Shown: positions 38,870-48,556 of the stretch, one piece after another
Layout: each line of letters opens with the position of its first letter
How positions within the stretch are numbered: the stretch's first letter is position 1
From: Anaerococcus sp. Marseille-P3625
Lineage (GTDB): Bacteria; Bacillota; Clostridia; Tissierellales; Peptoniphilaceae
Assembly (NCBI RefSeq): GCF_900232825.1
Contig: NZ_OCTP01000011.1
Location: forward strand, 248,001-312,000
Reading direction: 5' to 3'
DNA: 64,000 nt
The notes under the pieces: model-generated
The model's database searches: none
What the model was told of the DNA's origin: nothing
Seen by the model: the letters and a program-made list of their open reading frames with translations, nothing else
Program-made: the position numbers and the translations under genes

Positions 38870-41815
38870 TCACCTTGCCTTTCTTTGATAAACTTGATTT
38901 AGCTGGAATTTTTGTTGATTATTAGATAATTGCTTAATCGCTGCTAATACCGCTTCTTTTACTTGCTCTGTAATGGTATTATTTTCTGCTCCATTAATGC
39001 TAACATTTAAATTTATAGTTCCGTTAGTTGCGTTTGACAAATTACTTTCTCTATAATCTTTTGCATCAAGTTTTGATAAAACTGCTTCATCTTTGTGTAT
39101 AAAGGCTAGCTGGTCTTCTGGTACTCTATCTATACCGATAGCATAAGAACTTATATTGGATTGACTGCCAATATTTGCATCTTTTTGGTCGCTTAGCTGT
39201 TTTATTCCTTGAGATAATATAGTTTCTGCTATATTTCCTCTTTCAACATTATGATTATTAGCTGGTCTTTCAAAGGTATTTTCAAAGCTTGCAGCAGACT
39301 TTCTAGCATCATTAGATGTTTTGAATGAGTCATACCATGAAGATGAATAATCAGAGTTCATCTCTTGCATTAAGAAATCTAATTGAGTTTTAAGATTTGT
39401 CCAATCAGTTCCTTTTGACTGTGCATAGTTAACTAGATTTTTAAATCGTGGGCCTTCCCATTGAGCAAGTCCCCTACCAGGGCCTCCACCTAGTTGTTTT
39501 TGTGCTGGATTAAGCCCGGATTCTGCTTGTAGGTTTGCCATAATTCCAGCTGTACCAGCATCAGAAAAGCCTTGTTTTTTGAAATAGCTCCAAATCTTAT
39601 CAAAGTTTTCATTGCCTTCGAGAGGACCAGTATCTACTGGCAAGCCATTAGCTCTATTAAAAGCGTATTGACTTCTACTTTGTGCATAACTTGACCCTGC
39701 TTTCTTGTTTGTACCTGTAGACTTAATTTTTTTCTCGCCTTTAGATCCTTCAACAGTTATGTTGAATAATCCACCATTTTCAAGCCTATCTAATAGCTGT
39801 TCTTCTCTTTTAACAACTAATTCTTTTCTACCAACAAGATCTTTATCTTTTTTGTCTTTGTGGAGTTCGCTTGCTTCAACAGTAGATATACTTGCAGCGC
39901 CTTTCCCTAGTTTTCTACCTAGTTTATCTCCTACAAATGCACCAGCTATACCGCCTAAAGCTCCACCTATTATAGTTCCTACTGGGCCAGCTATTGCTGT
40001 TCCTGCCATAGCGCCATATTTTGCACCAGCAAAACCGCCACCCAATGTTCCAGCACCAGCACCGATGGATCCAAAACCTTCTTTTACATCACCTTTTTTG
40101 AAATTGTTGTAAGCTTCATATCCATATGTACCAACTGTAATAGCTGTACCTGCTATACCTAAACCTTTAGAAAATTTGCCTGCATTTTCACCTAGAAAAC
40201 TTACAGACTTAGCAACATTTCCGCCTTCTTCTGCAACAACCGGATTCTTTAATTTTGAAAATAAACTAAAGACTTTTGCACTTTCGCCAGCTGAACTGCC
40301 AGCACCCTTGCCTAGATTACCGATAAGTAACCTTGGTACATTTGCTACTGCTGCACCTATACCCCCACCTATTAAGGCTTGACCAGCTATTGAGCTTGTA
40401 CCTTGTAAGAAACTTGGCATATTGTTGTAGGTTTCTTTAAATGGTCTTGTAGCTTCATTAAGAGCATTGCCCGCATCCATAGAAGTGGCTTCTTTGTTCA
40501 ACTCATAATTGGTATTTATTAATGCTTTTGAGTTTATAGCGTTATCAAGTTGTGCTTCTTTATTTCCACCCTTGCCATACTTTTCTTGGATTTCTTTGTA
40601 TGATTCAGGACCTTGATTAAGAAGTTTTACAACTTCGTCGCCTTCATCAACGGTAACTCCCATATGATCTTGCAACCATAGGGATCTCATAGTATCACTA
40701 TGAAGATTTTTACCAAGACCTCTTGTTAAAGCTTTTATTGCTTCAGGATCTGAAAAACCATGTTCTGCTCTTCTTCTAGCTTCTTTTAGTGCATCTTCGC
40801 CATAGCCTAACTCTTCGCCATAACCAAACATTCTCAAGGTCATGTTGTCTCTAGCGTTAAATCCACCTTGCATTTTACCTACAAGTTCAGCAGCCTTATC
40901 ACCTTTTAATGCAGGATTTTGCCTAGCTAATTGTGCTTGTAGGCTTGCTGCCATTTCAAAGTCAGATGAAGTCACTTCAAGTTTGCCTTTAGTTATTACA
41001 TCTGTAATATCAGCAAGACTTCGTGCGAGTTCATCTTCTCTGCCTTTCATACCTGTGGCGGCAATATTTGTTCCTATAGCGTCTGTGTATTCTTTTGAGC
41101 TTATATTGTCAAAACTTCTTTTTCTTAATTGAGAAAAATCCGATCCTAGAGAATTGGCGTTAATACCAAAAGCTAATGATGTTTCCATCATATCTTTTGA
41201 GCTTTGCTTTAAGTCATTTTGCCCATAATATCCACCACTAACCAAGGTATCTTGTAGATTCATTACTTGTCCAGTATCAAAACCATATTTCTTACCTTGA
41301 TTACTAGCTTCACTTCTAGCCTTGTTAAAGTCGCTTCCGTAAACTCCTAGTCTATTGTAAATATCTAAGGCGTTTTTCTCATAAGCAGCTGCATTTTTTG
41401 AACCATTGTTTAGATAAGAAAAAACCGCTCTTCCAGCTCCTATTGCAAGTCCACTTTTTGTTAAATTTCCAAATAAATTATCTTTAAAGCTTTTATTATT
41501 ACTTGAATTAACATCAGAACTATTAAAGCTAGATGGAGAAGATGGAAAATTTGTAGAATTATTATAAGCGCTTCTAGCAGAAAAACTTTGACCTAACTTA
41601 TCAATGTTATTACTAAGCTTTCTAATTACTTCTGATAAATCGCCTATATTATCTTTATCTTTGCTAGCAAAATCTGTTAAATTGGAGCTTTCAGATCCAC
41701 CAATACCAAAATTTTGAGCATCTTTTTGTACATTTTTTATATATTTGCTTAAATTTGAAAAACTCTGTTTAGCAGGATCTGTATTGGCTTGTACATTAAT
41801 CTTGATATCACTCAT
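38870..41815 (-). CDS. Tape measure protein with tail lysozyme domain
   Basis: Protein of 981 residues, setting tail length. The N-terminal half is helical (MSDIKINVQANTDPAKQSFS). Glycine-zipper segments at about 570-640 (AGAKYGAMAGTAIAG, GGALGGIAGAFVGDKLGRK) could enter the host membrane. A phage tail lysozyme domain lies at about 740-865 (FKKQGFSDAGTAGIMANLQ, catalytic Glu in AESGLNP, GRGLAQWEG). AGGAGGTGG precedes the ATG. Confidence 0.93.
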   Translation of the reverse strand: MSDIKINVQANTDPAKQSFSNLSKYIKNVQKDAQNFGIGGSESSNLTDFASKDKDNIGDLSEVIRKLSNNIDKLGQSFSARSAYNNSTNFPSSPSSFNSSDVNSSNNKSFKDNLFGNLTKSGLAIGAGRAVFSYLNNGSKNAAAYEKNALDIYNRLGVYGSDFNKARSEASNQGKKYGFDTGQVMNLQDTLVSGGYYGQNDLKQSSKDMMETSLAFGINANSLGSDFSQLRKRSFDNISSKEYTDAIGTNIAATGMKGREDELARSLADITDVITKGKLEVTSSDFEMAASLQAQLARQNPALKGDKAAELVGKMQGGFNARDNMTLRMFGYGEELGYGEDALKEARRRAEHGFSDPEAIKALTRGLGKNLHSDTMRSLWLQDHMGVTVDEGDEVVKLLNQGPESYKEIQEKYGKGGNKEAQLDNAINSKALINTNYELNKEATSMDAGNALNEATRPFKETYNNMPSFLQGTSSIAGQALIGGGIGAAVANVPRLLIGNLGKGAGSSAGESAKVFSLFSKLKNPVVAEEGGNVAKSVSFLGENAGKFSKGLGIAGTAITVGTYGYEAYNNFKKGDVKEGFGSIGAGAGTLGGGFAGAKYGAMAGTAIAGPVGTIIGGALGGIAGAFVGDKLGRKLGKGAASISTVEASELHKDKKDKDLVGRKELVVKREEQLLDRLENGGLFNITVEGSKGEKKIKSTGTNKKAGSSYAQSRSQYAFNRANGLPVDTGPLEGNENFDKIWSYFKKQGFSDAGTAGIMANLQAESGLNPAQKQLGGGPGRGLAQWEGPRFKNLVNYAQSKGTDWTNLKTQLDFLMQEMNSDYSSSWYDSFKTSNDARKSAASFENTFERPANNHNVERGNIAETILSQGIKQLSDQKDANIGSQSNISSYAIGIDRVPEDQLAFIHKDEAVLSKLDAKDYRESNLSNATNGTINLNVSINGAENNTITEQVKEAVLAAIKQLSNNQQKFQLNQVYQRKAR

Positions 41816-42110
41816 CTATATCCACCTCCTCCCATTGCTGTTCATTATTTACATCTATTTGTTTTTTCTCTACTTCAGGAGCATCTTCATTCCACCATTT
41901 TTCAAATTCTGGATCGGTGAAACTTCTTCTGTATTGGTCTATGTTCATAGGATCATCAAAATAGCTTAGCCATTGCATCAATTCTAAATCATAGGCATTG
42001 TAATTAGCTAACCTATCATCAAACATTGAACAACCAAGTATTTTACTTGCTTTCCACAGACTCCTTATCCAAGGATTTATCGCCAGTTCCTTTAGATCCA
42101 GTTTCTTCAT
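41808..42110 (-). CDS. Tail assembly chaperone, second frame
   Basis: Protein of up to 100 residues (IRSLWKASKILGCSMFDDRL, DPMNIDQYRRSFTDPEFEKW). The ATG at 42110 has no ribosome binding site and lies inside the end of the first chaperone gene, in the +1 frame. In tailed phages the product of this region is usually made by frameshifting from the first gene (lambda G/GT). It overlaps the tape measure start by 8 bases. Confidence 0.75.
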   Translation of the reverse strand: MKKLDLKELAINPWIRSLWKASKILGCSMFDDRLANYNAYDLELMQWLSYFDDPMNIDQYRRSFTDPEFEKWWNEDAPEVEKKQIDVNNEQQWEEVDIDE

Positions 42111-42453
42111 TTGTTGGTCGAAAGGAATTTATAAACATATTGACCTCTTCGTATAATCCCAAAACGGTTTCTGGATTATCTATCTTGTCATAGTCAAACC
42201 AATCAGGTTTTTTAACAATTAAATTATCGAGAAAAGCAATAGCTTCTGCTAGGAAATAACTTTCATTAGGTAGGGTTGATAATGAAGCATCAGCTAATAA
42301 TTGTGACATTTTAGTACCTATTGCAACTCTATCGCGAATAGAAGGGAACTTTACAACGAAAGTCCCCTTTACTTTTTCCCCTTGAATTGTGCTTTCAAAT
42401 TCAATTTCTTTTTCTCTAGCACTTAAATCTGTAAACTCTTTTAATCCTTGCAT
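42043..42453 (-). CDS. Tail assembly chaperone, first frame
   Basis: Protein of 136 residues (LSAREKEIEFESTIQGEKVK, FPSIRDRVAIGTKMSQLLAD, LDNLIVKKPDWFDYDKIDNP). Position between tube and tape measure and the overlapping second frame mark it as the chaperone that coats the tape measure protein during tail assembly. GGGAG precedes the ATG. Confidence 0.85.
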   Translation of the reverse strand: MQGLKEFTDLSAREKEIEFESTIQGEKVKGTFVVKFPSIRDRVAIGTKMSQLLADASLSTLPNESYFLAEAIAFLDNLIVKKPDWFDYDKIDNPETVLGLYEEVNMFINSFRPTNEETGSKGTGDKSLDKESVESK

Positions 42454-42458
42454 CTATT

Positions 42459-42881
42459 TTATTCTCCCATATCGCATGATAAGAATTGTACTGTAGCATT
42501 TTCACCTGCTATAGCGTTAGCTCTAATAGTAGTTGTGTAATCACTAAAAGTACAACCTCTGTAGACTCTAAGTGTTTTATTGTCCCATTTGTTTATTACT
42601 TCTATATCGATAATATCTTTTTGAAGAATATCTTCTCCAAGCCCTATATATCCAACATCTGCCAAGTCTGTATTTCTTAACATATATCTTTCTAGGGTGA
42701 AAGTACCTTCATATCTATTTTGTACGTGTTCTTGTGGCATTATTGAGCCTATCTCATACACTCCTTCAGTTCCATAAGAAATTTTAGGATCTAATGATTG
42801 TGCTCTGCCAACTACTTGTCCTTTAATTTTTAATAGGACGGTTGCACCAGTTACAACCGTTTGTTTTTCTGCACTTGCCAT
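42459..42881 (-). CDS. Tail tube protein
   Basis: Protein of 140 residues, strand-rich (TGATVLLKIKGQVVGRAQSL, YEGTFTLERYMLRNTDLADV, IRANAIAGENATVQFLS). It follows the sheath gene by 14 bases, the standard order in contractile tails. It polymerises into the inner tube. Confidence 0.85.
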   Translation of the reverse strand: MASAEKQTVVTGATVLLKIKGQVVGRAQSLDPKISYGTEGVYEIGSIMPQEHVQNRYEGTFTLERYMLRNTDLADVGYIGLGEDILQKDIIDIEVINKWDNKTLRVYRGCTFSDYTTTIRANAIAGENATVQFLSCDMGE

Positions 42882-42895
42882 GTATATTTACCTCT

Positions 42896-44980
42896 CTAAC
42901 TTTCTTGATCCATGATGGATAGTTCTTCACTGTAGAATGTGATATCGATAAATGTGAAGTTAGTTACTTCTGTTGGTGCTACATCGAATGTTAGATATAC
43001 TCTGTCATTCTTTTTTGATATATTGACATTCTTATAAGCAATAATTATTCCGTCTTTCTTGTATTGTTGTAAAACAGAAATAGCTCTGTTTCTTGCAGAT
43101 TCAAGTACAGAATAAGGTGTCAATTTACCAGTTAGCATCTTATCAAGTTGTTTTCTAATTTCTTTAGAAAGTTGGTCGGCAATAGCTCCTGTAGATCTTT
43201 CAACCTTGAGTGGGTCATTATATTGTGCAAAAGTAGTGTAGTCCCATACAAGTTTAGGGTAGAAAATCAATTGATTATCTCTACTAGCAACCATATCGTC
43301 AAATAGAACTCCATTATCTATAAGCTTGTTCTTATCATCTTCTGGATATGTTTTTTCAGGTTTTAAATAGTTGAAAACATCAGCTGTTGCACTTTCAACA
43401 CCTAAGAAAGCAAATCTACCAGCATACATAGCTGCATGAATAAATGCAGGATATAGTTTATTGTTAAAGTCATAGATACCTTGACCAGTAAATTGGACTC
43501 TTTCATGTTCTAATTGAGATTTGAAATTAACTTGTTGTTGAACTGATATATTGTTAGCAGCACCACAGACTAGTCTTCTTTCTTTGCCATATCTTTCACT
43601 CATCTTAATTACGTGTTCTCTACATTCAGCGATAATCCCAATATCATCAGTTAGTGGAACGATGTAGTCGATATCGTATTTTCCTAATTTATCTAAGAAT
43701 TTGATAAAGGATCTAGCTTCTCTTCCTTCGCTTCCACCTGCTAGTAAAGTAAATGGATAGTTTTCATAATTTGAAACTTCTCTATTTATGATAGTTACCT
43801 CAACATATTCTGATTGAGTCTTAGTTGTTTTTTGTATATCTCTTAGAACACCAGTAATTGGAGTTGTTTCTGTAATCTCTTTCTTATCAAAGAAATCTAA
43901 ATCCAATACTGACAATTCAATATTTGCAGTTTTAACAGGTTCTATATCGTAGTTTTCGTAACCCATTAAATAAAGTGCTAGACTTCTAACGTTTCTATAT
44001 TGTGTAGGGTCAAGGTTAAGGTCGATATCAACCTTTGCTGTTTCTGCATTCTCGCCAATATAGGTTTGAAGTTTTATAGAATCACCTTTACCATTAGATA
44101 TGATTGAAATACTAGCGTATTTTTCATCACCGGTATATTTAATAGAAAAAGCACCACCCAAATTGTCGAATATCTCGTACTTATCTGATTTAGCGTCATA
44201 GATAGTCAAGCATTTTGTATTGGCTGATGCTCCGTCTGTTAGTTTGTGTGATATTAAGTTGTTTTCTTCTCCGTAGTCTTTTGAAGTTATTGTATAAACA
44301 AATTCTGACTCGGTTACAGGTGCTGTACAAGGTATTAGGAATGTATCGCCTTGATTGTATTTACCTTGGCCAAAAGTTATTTTAATTCCATCTCCTAAAT
44401 CCTTATCAGTTGCATTAGCTGTTTCTTTTAGTGATAGTTCTTCGCCTATTTGCTCTCCATCTGATGCTAAAGAGTATTTATATGTTGCATCAGAAATATC
44501 TCTAAGTCCAGTTGATGTAATTTCAATCTTAAAGGTTTTGTTTTCTTTGCCAGTATAATCGCCTTTTACTGTTAGGCTTCCAGTTGAGTTAGCGTGTTGA
44601 GTGCTTATTACCTTTCCGACTGTTGCCGGTACTTCTTTCTTTTGGAATACATTTCCCATTGACTTTGTAGCGTCATTTGATCTTATACAGAAAATTTGAT
44701 CTGCTCCACCTATTTCTACTCCATCTTTTGTTTCAATAACAGGATCGTAAGCTTTTAAAGCTGCATCTAAAAGATATCCACCTTTTAGAATTTTGATAGC
44801 ATCTTCAGGGTCTTCTATGATAGTTATTTCTCCAGGAACGCCACCTTTAGAAGATCCTATTAATGCCATATTCTTTGCTCCATTGGTTTTAAATATTCTC
44901 ATATTACTTTCTACATGAGAATAAACACCTGGTTTTCTGTATCTTACTTTGTGAAAATGGTAGCCTTTTTTATATGCCAT
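42896..44980 (-). CDS. Tail sheath protein
   Basis: Protein of 694 residues, the contractile outer tail. The N-terminus (RKPGVYSHVESNMRIF, KNMALIGSSKGGVPGEI) and C-terminus (YNDPLKVERSTGAIADQLSK, VYLTFDVAPTEVTNFTFIDI) match the sheath fold. The middle (about 130-330) contains two strand-rich insert domains that decorate the surface. It proves the myovirus morphology together with gp25- and J-like genes. Confidence 0.93.
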   Translation of the reverse strand: MAYKKGYHFHKVRYRKPGVYSHVESNMRIFKTNGAKNMALIGSSKGGVPGEITIIEDPEDAIKILKGGYLLDAALKAYDPVIETKDGVEIGGADQIFCIRSNDATKSMGNVFQKKEVPATVGKVISTQHANSTGSLTVKGDYTGKENKTFKIEITSTGLRDISDATYKYSLASDGEQIGEELSLKETANATDKDLGDGIKITFGQGKYNQGDTFLIPCTAPVTESEFVYTITSKDYGEENNLISHKLTDGASANTKCLTIYDAKSDKYEIFDNLGGAFSIKYTGDEKYASISIISNGKGDSIKLQTYIGENAETAKVDIDLNLDPTQYRNVRSLALYLMGYENYDIEPVKTANIELSVLDLDFFDKKEITETTPITGVLRDIQKTTKTQSEYVEVTIINREVSNYENYPFTLLAGGSEGREARSFIKFLDKLGKYDIDYIVPLTDDIGIIAECREHVIKMSERYGKERRLVCGAANNISVQQQVNFKSQLEHERVQFTGQGIYDFNNKLYPAFIHAAMYAGRFAFLGVESATADVFNYLKPEKTYPEDDKNKLIDNGVLFDDMVASRDNQLIFYPKLVWDYTTFAQYNDPLKVERSTGAIADQLSKEIRKQLDKMLTGKLTPYSVLESARNRAISVLQQYKKDGIIIAYKNVNISKKNDRVYLTFDVAPTEVTNFTFIDITFYSEELSIMDQES

Positions 44981-44991
44981 ATATTTACTCC

Positions 44992-45204
44992 TTATTCAAT
45001 TTCAGCAGCAAGAATTTTGTCCCACTCTTCTTGGCTTTTGTATAATTGGCCATTAAGTTTGACTCTTATTGCTGCTTTGGTTTCTGCTCTTACATTTCCT
45101 TTTCCAATAAAATATTCTTTAAAGGAAATTAGCCTTTTACTCTTTTGAGGTTCTTTCTTTACCTCTTGTTTCGCTTTTGGTGCAATTTTCTTTTCCGTCA
45201 TCAT
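44992..45204 (-). CDS. Small basic protein between neck and sheath genes
   Basis: Protein of 70 residues, very Lys-rich at the start (APKAKQEVKKEPQKSKRLIS), ending LNGQLYKSQEEWDKILAAEI. It overlaps the end of the neck-completion gene by 68 bases in another frame, with AAAGGAG before its ATG. No family recognised. Confidence 0.65.
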   Translation of the reverse strand: MMTEKKIAPKAKQEVKKEPQKSKRLISFKEYFIGKGNVRAETKAAIRVKLNGQLYKSQEEWDKILAAEIE

Positions 45205-45865
45205 CTACTCCTTTACGATTAATAGATATATCGTTAATAGTTGTTCCTAAATTGAATTGAGAATCTAATTCTCCTGCAAATTCATCAAATCTATAGTATG
45301 TCGTTGTATATTCACAAGATAAAGTTAAAGCCCTTCTATAAACAAAAAAGTTTATATAATCTGGTATAGGCTCTAAATCTCCACCACTTAAACTTGATAA
45401 GATTATGTTTTCTTCCTCAAAATCTTTTCTTGTTGTCAATAAGCAATATTTTGTTATTGCATACAAAAAAGAAGTGATAATTGCGTTATCACTCCATATT
45501 TCACACCTTATATTTGTTTGCATTTGAATACTTTCTTGTATTGGGTGTCTTATATTCTTTGACCAATTAAGATAATTACTATCTGATTCATTTCCTATAT
45601 AGTTTTCGTCTATACCATTTCCCAAACCATAAGAAACCTCTTGATCCGACTCCACCAAGACAACAATACAAGGTAGATACAATTCTTCTCTAGGATAGCT
45701 TGATCTCACGTTGATTTTGTATTCTTTTATGAATTTTTTAACGTCTTCGTTAGTTTTTTCATCTGCGTATAAAAAAAACTTATCTATCAATTCAACATTG
45801 TTAGATAAGTAATTCAAAACTTTTTTTATTTTGCTTTTTACAAACAAGTCCAGCATCTGTATCAT
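45137..45865 (-). CDS. Tail completion/terminator protein
   Basis: Protein of 242 residues (LYLPCIVVLVESDQEVSYGL, ISSFLYAITKYCLLTTRKDF-like helix, VYRRALTLSCEYTTTYYRF). Its strand-helix pattern and position just before the sheath gene fit the tail terminator that caps sheath and tube. GGAGG precedes the ATG. Assignment rests on position more than on motifs. Confidence 0.7.
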   Translation of the reverse strand: MIQMLDLFVKSKIKKVLNYLSNNVELIDKFFLYADEKTNEDVKKFIKEYKINVRSSYPREELYLPCIVVLVESDQEVSYGLGNGIDENYIGNESDSNYLNWSKNIRHPIQESIQMQTNIRCEIWSDNAIITSFLYAITKYCLLTTRKDFEEENIILSSLSGGDLEPIPDYINFFVYRRALTLSCEYTTTYYRFDEFAGELDSQFNLGTTINDISINRKGVDDDGKENCTKSETRGKERTSKE

Positions 45866-46542
45866 AGGTTAGCCTCCAAATAATCATATGAAAATTTTTC
45901 AGCCTTTTTACTAACCTTTGGAAAAGCTTTAATACCTTTTAAGCCTGGATGAAACCAGCTTTTTGGATCTGACTTATCTGATACTCTCCTAAAGGTTAAA
46001 TACTGACTTCTTTTGGCTCCGGACTTATATGTTTTGGTTTTTCTTACTAGATAATCATATTTAGAATTTTTCCACTTATATCCTGTATTAGATCTTTGTG
46101 GTGAATATCCTAAATCTCTTACAAGACTTTCTTCAAGGTATTGACCATATTTTAAATTTTTAGCAGCTTTTAATATCTTAGGTGGTAATGATCCTCTGCC
46201 TGCTGTTCTGTGCCTAAATGGTATTGTTAAATACCAACCTGGCTCATTTTTTCCATCTACACGTCTAACTACTTTTGTTCTTTTGGGTGACTTAGAAAAG
46301 CCTATTTTTTCATCAAACTTATTACAACCATTTTCAAGTAAGGCTGGGAATTTTCCATTTAGTTGCACATAGCCTTTTAATGGGCCTTCCATCGTTACAG
46401 CTGATATAGCTTGCTTATAATCTGTGCTAGTTGATCTTAATTTTGTATTTGCTTCATAAATAAGTTCATCTCTAGCATAAGATAGAGTTGCCTTAACCAT
46501 ATCACTTGCTACTGTATCTATAGCCTTGTATATATCAGTCAT
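45862..46542 (-). CDS. Neck protein, HK97 gp10-like
   Basis: Basic protein of 226 residues (VYIKAIDTVASDMVKATLS-like start, FRHRTAGRGSLPPKILKAAK, WFHPGLKGIKAFPKVSKKAE). The GxRG and HPGLKG pattern is typical of neck or head-tail joining proteins. Start at 46542, 8 bases after GGAGG. It overlaps the next gene by 4 bases. Confidence 0.7.
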   Translation of the reverse strand: MTDIYKAIDTVASDMVKATLSYARDELIYEANTKLRSTSTDYKQAISAVTMEGPLKGYVQLNGKFPALLENGCNKFDEKIGFSKSPKRTKVVRRVDGKNEPGWYLTIPFRHRTAGRGSLPPKILKAAKNLKYGQYLEESLVRDLGYSPQRSNTGYKWKNSKYDYLVRKTKTYKSGAKRSQYLTFRRVSDKSDPKSWFHPGLKGIKAFPKVSKKAEKFSYDYLEANL

Positions 46543-47260
46543 AAGCAAATCCTCCGTCTTTTTCTAAACTAGGTTCATATTCCCTTTTAGCATTAACCGT
46601 ATTACCATAAGCAAAATTTATTCTAGTTGCTAGGTACTGCTTTGGCATAATATCTGTTTGAGGCTCTTTTAAGCCTTTAGATACATTTACAGATCTTAAT
46701 TCATGAGTCATCTCTTTTATCATATACTCTGGGCTAGTTAAGTATAAAACACTTACTCTTGCTCCATTTGGGGGTTTTGAGCTTTCATCTATCCATTCTA
46801 AATGGTGTTTATCTTCACTAATTTTAAAATCTATATTTTCATCATAGACATAGTCGCCTACCATTACAAAAATAACTTTCTTAATCGGTCTATAGGTGCT
46901 GGAGGTTTTGTTGCCATTAACTGTAACAACTTGTGAATATCTACAGTCGATTTCATAAAAGTCTAATTTATCATGGTAGGACATTATAATATCTCTTTCT
47001 GGGGTAATATATACTGTCCCCGGCTCTGATATTCCTTCAAGTTTTAAAACTTGTTTACCATTAAAGCTAGTAGCAACAACCTTTATTTCTTTTCTTCTAA
47101 TGTATCTATAGCCTTCGCCCTTGCAATAAGGGCAATGCGGATCTGGCTGACCTTCAATCATGCACTCACAAACAATAGATTGATACCATGAAGCGTTATA
47201 ACCATGAGTTTCTATTAATTCATCAAAGTTTTTAGGTATAAAACCTGCATTAGCTGCCAT
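46535..47260 (-). CDS. Head closure/neck protein with zinc knuckle
   Basis: Protein of 241 residues. Near the N-terminus CECMIEGQPDPHCPYCKGEG forms a four-Cys zinc-knuckle-like segment. A strand-rich middle (VVATSFNGKQVLKLEGISEP, DDENIDFKI-like) follows. Lies between head-tail adaptor and neck proteins. AGGAGG precedes the ATG. Confidence 0.7.
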   Translation of the reverse strand: MAANAGFIPKNFDELIETHGYNASWYQSIVCECMIEGQPDPHCPYCKGEGYRYIRRKEIKVVATSFNGKQVLKLEGISEPGTVYITPERDIIMSYHDKLDFYEIDCRYSQVVTVNGNKTSSTYRPIKKVIFVMVGDYVYDENIDFKISEDKHHLEWIDESSKPPNGARVSVLYLTSPEYMIKEMTHELRSVNVSKGLKEPQTDIMPKQYLATRINFAYGNTVNAKREYEPSLEKDGGFAYD

Positions 47261-47269
47261 AATATCCTC

Positions 47270-48124
47270 CTACAAAACAACTGAATCAAACCTGGCAAAA
47301 TATTTCCTAATTATCGGAGTTAATTCTTCTAGGTCTTTTCTGTACTCTAGGATACGCGCGGATGCTCCACCATACATAGCTGATTGAGTTGTTCCTATAG
47401 ATTGACTTAAACCATCTATTGATACAGAAGATGAAGCAATACCAGCACCTATAATCTGATCTCCCCATACTTCAAATATAGTTATAGCAGCGTATTTGAA
47501 GATCCAATCTAAAAGATTGTGTGGAATTTCTTCCTTTTCCATACCTGCTTTATAATTAATTGAAATTGCCATTGGCATATAAGATCTTGTCATAAAATAT
47601 GGTACAGCTACACCTATAGCTGGGTTAATATAATTTACACTTCCTGTTGTAGGAAAAATTGTCACATCTCCAACTCTTTTATCAAGTTGTATCCATTCTT
47701 TAGGAATTTTAAGTATTTTCTTATTGCCCATTTTATAGGTTATAGACTCAATTTCTCTTACTGGTCTTTTAAATAACGGTGTATATTGGTAAGAGTCAAA
47801 AAGACTGTTTCCCTCAAAGTCGTGTAATTCATCTTTGATTTCTCTAGGGGTTATACAAATATCAAATACTTGCTCTGCCCTATCTATAGCTGAATTAAGG
47901 CTTGACACTAAAAATGTTCTTGAAAATGGTGTGCCATCATAAGTCATTAGGTCTATACCTTGGAAGTGATTATCTATTAAATCTTCGGTTGTAAGCCCTT
48001 TAATCTTTATAAGGTTTTCTGCCGCTTGATCTGTTGGTAATGTAAATTTTTCTCCCTGGTCGTATATATTTTCATTAGAAGAGGGATTCTCTTCATCATA
48101 CATATTGTCATAGTATTTTCTCAT
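47270..48124 (-). CDS. Head-tail adaptor protein
   Basis: Protein of 284 residues: FSRTFLVSSLNSAIDRAEQV, DICITPREIKDELHDF, KRPVREIESITYKMGNKKIL and a C-terminal helix pair (WIFKYAAITIFEVWGDQIIG). Directly after capsid and the small SAP-domain protein, the place for the connector ring below the portal. GGGGAGG precedes the ATG. Confidence 0.7.
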   Translation of the reverse strand: MRKYYDNMYDEENPSSNENIYDQGEKFTLPTDQAAENLIKIKGLTTEDLIDNHFQGIDLMTYDGTPFSRTFLVSSLNSAIDRAEQVFDICITPREIKDELHDFEGNSLFDSYQYTPLFKRPVREIESITYKMGNKKILKIPKEWIQLDKRVGDVTIFPTTGSVNYINPAIGVAVPYFMTRSYMPMAISINYKAGMEKEEIPHNLLDWIFKYAAITIFEVWGDQIIGAGIASSSVSIDGLSQSIGTTQSAMYGGASARILEYRKDLEELTPIIRKYFARFDSVVL

Positions 48125-48142
48125 ACCCTCCCCTTTCTATGT

Positions 48143-48523
48143 TTATTTATCAAGCTTTAAAAGAGTTTCTATAAGCTCTGCTTTACTAGATCCTGCTGGC
48201 GCTTTTTCTCCTTTAGCCTTGATTAGTTCTTTTAGTTCTTTTATAGATAAAGTTTCATAGTTAACTTCTTCTTTTTCAGCATTTAAGCTTTCCACTTCTA
48301 CTTTCCCTTGACCTAAAGTTACTTCTTGTATCTTATTTGTATCTTTATTAGCTTCTGACTTTTCTTTTTTATTATCATCAACCAATTCATAACCTTTAAG
48401 TCCTAAAAGTTTTTTAGCTAATTCATCTTCTATTTCAACCATTCCGTATTCATCAAATTTAACAGAATTTTCTTCATCTATGATAAGTCTTGAATTAACT
48501 AAATTATCATTTTTTATCAGCAT
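48143..48523 (-). CDS. Small capsid-associated protein with SAP/HeH-like C-terminus
   Basis: Protein of 126 residues. The C-terminus (about 90-126, LSIKELKELIKAKGEKAPAG, SSKAELIETLLKL) is a helix-extended-helix SAP/HeH domain, often DNA-binding. The N-terminus (MLIKNDNLVNSRLIIDEE) may contact capsid. Lys/Glu-rich linker. Probably a minor head or connector protein. Confidence 0.8.
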   Translation of the reverse strand: MLIKNDNLVNSRLIIDEENSVKFDEYGMVEIEDELAKKLLGLKGYELVDDNKKEKSEANKDTNKIQEVTLGQGKVEVESLNAEKEEVNYETLSIKELKELIKAKGEKAPAGSSKAELIETLLKLDK

Positions 48524-48556
48524 AATTTCTCCTTAAAGAAAAACTAGGCGATAAGC

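Noticed and set aside
39705-41132. Plus-strand hydrophobic ORFs opposite the tape measure gene
   Set aside because: Antisense of Gly/Ala-rich segments gives Pro/Ala-rich reading frames; no ribosome binding sites or promoters.
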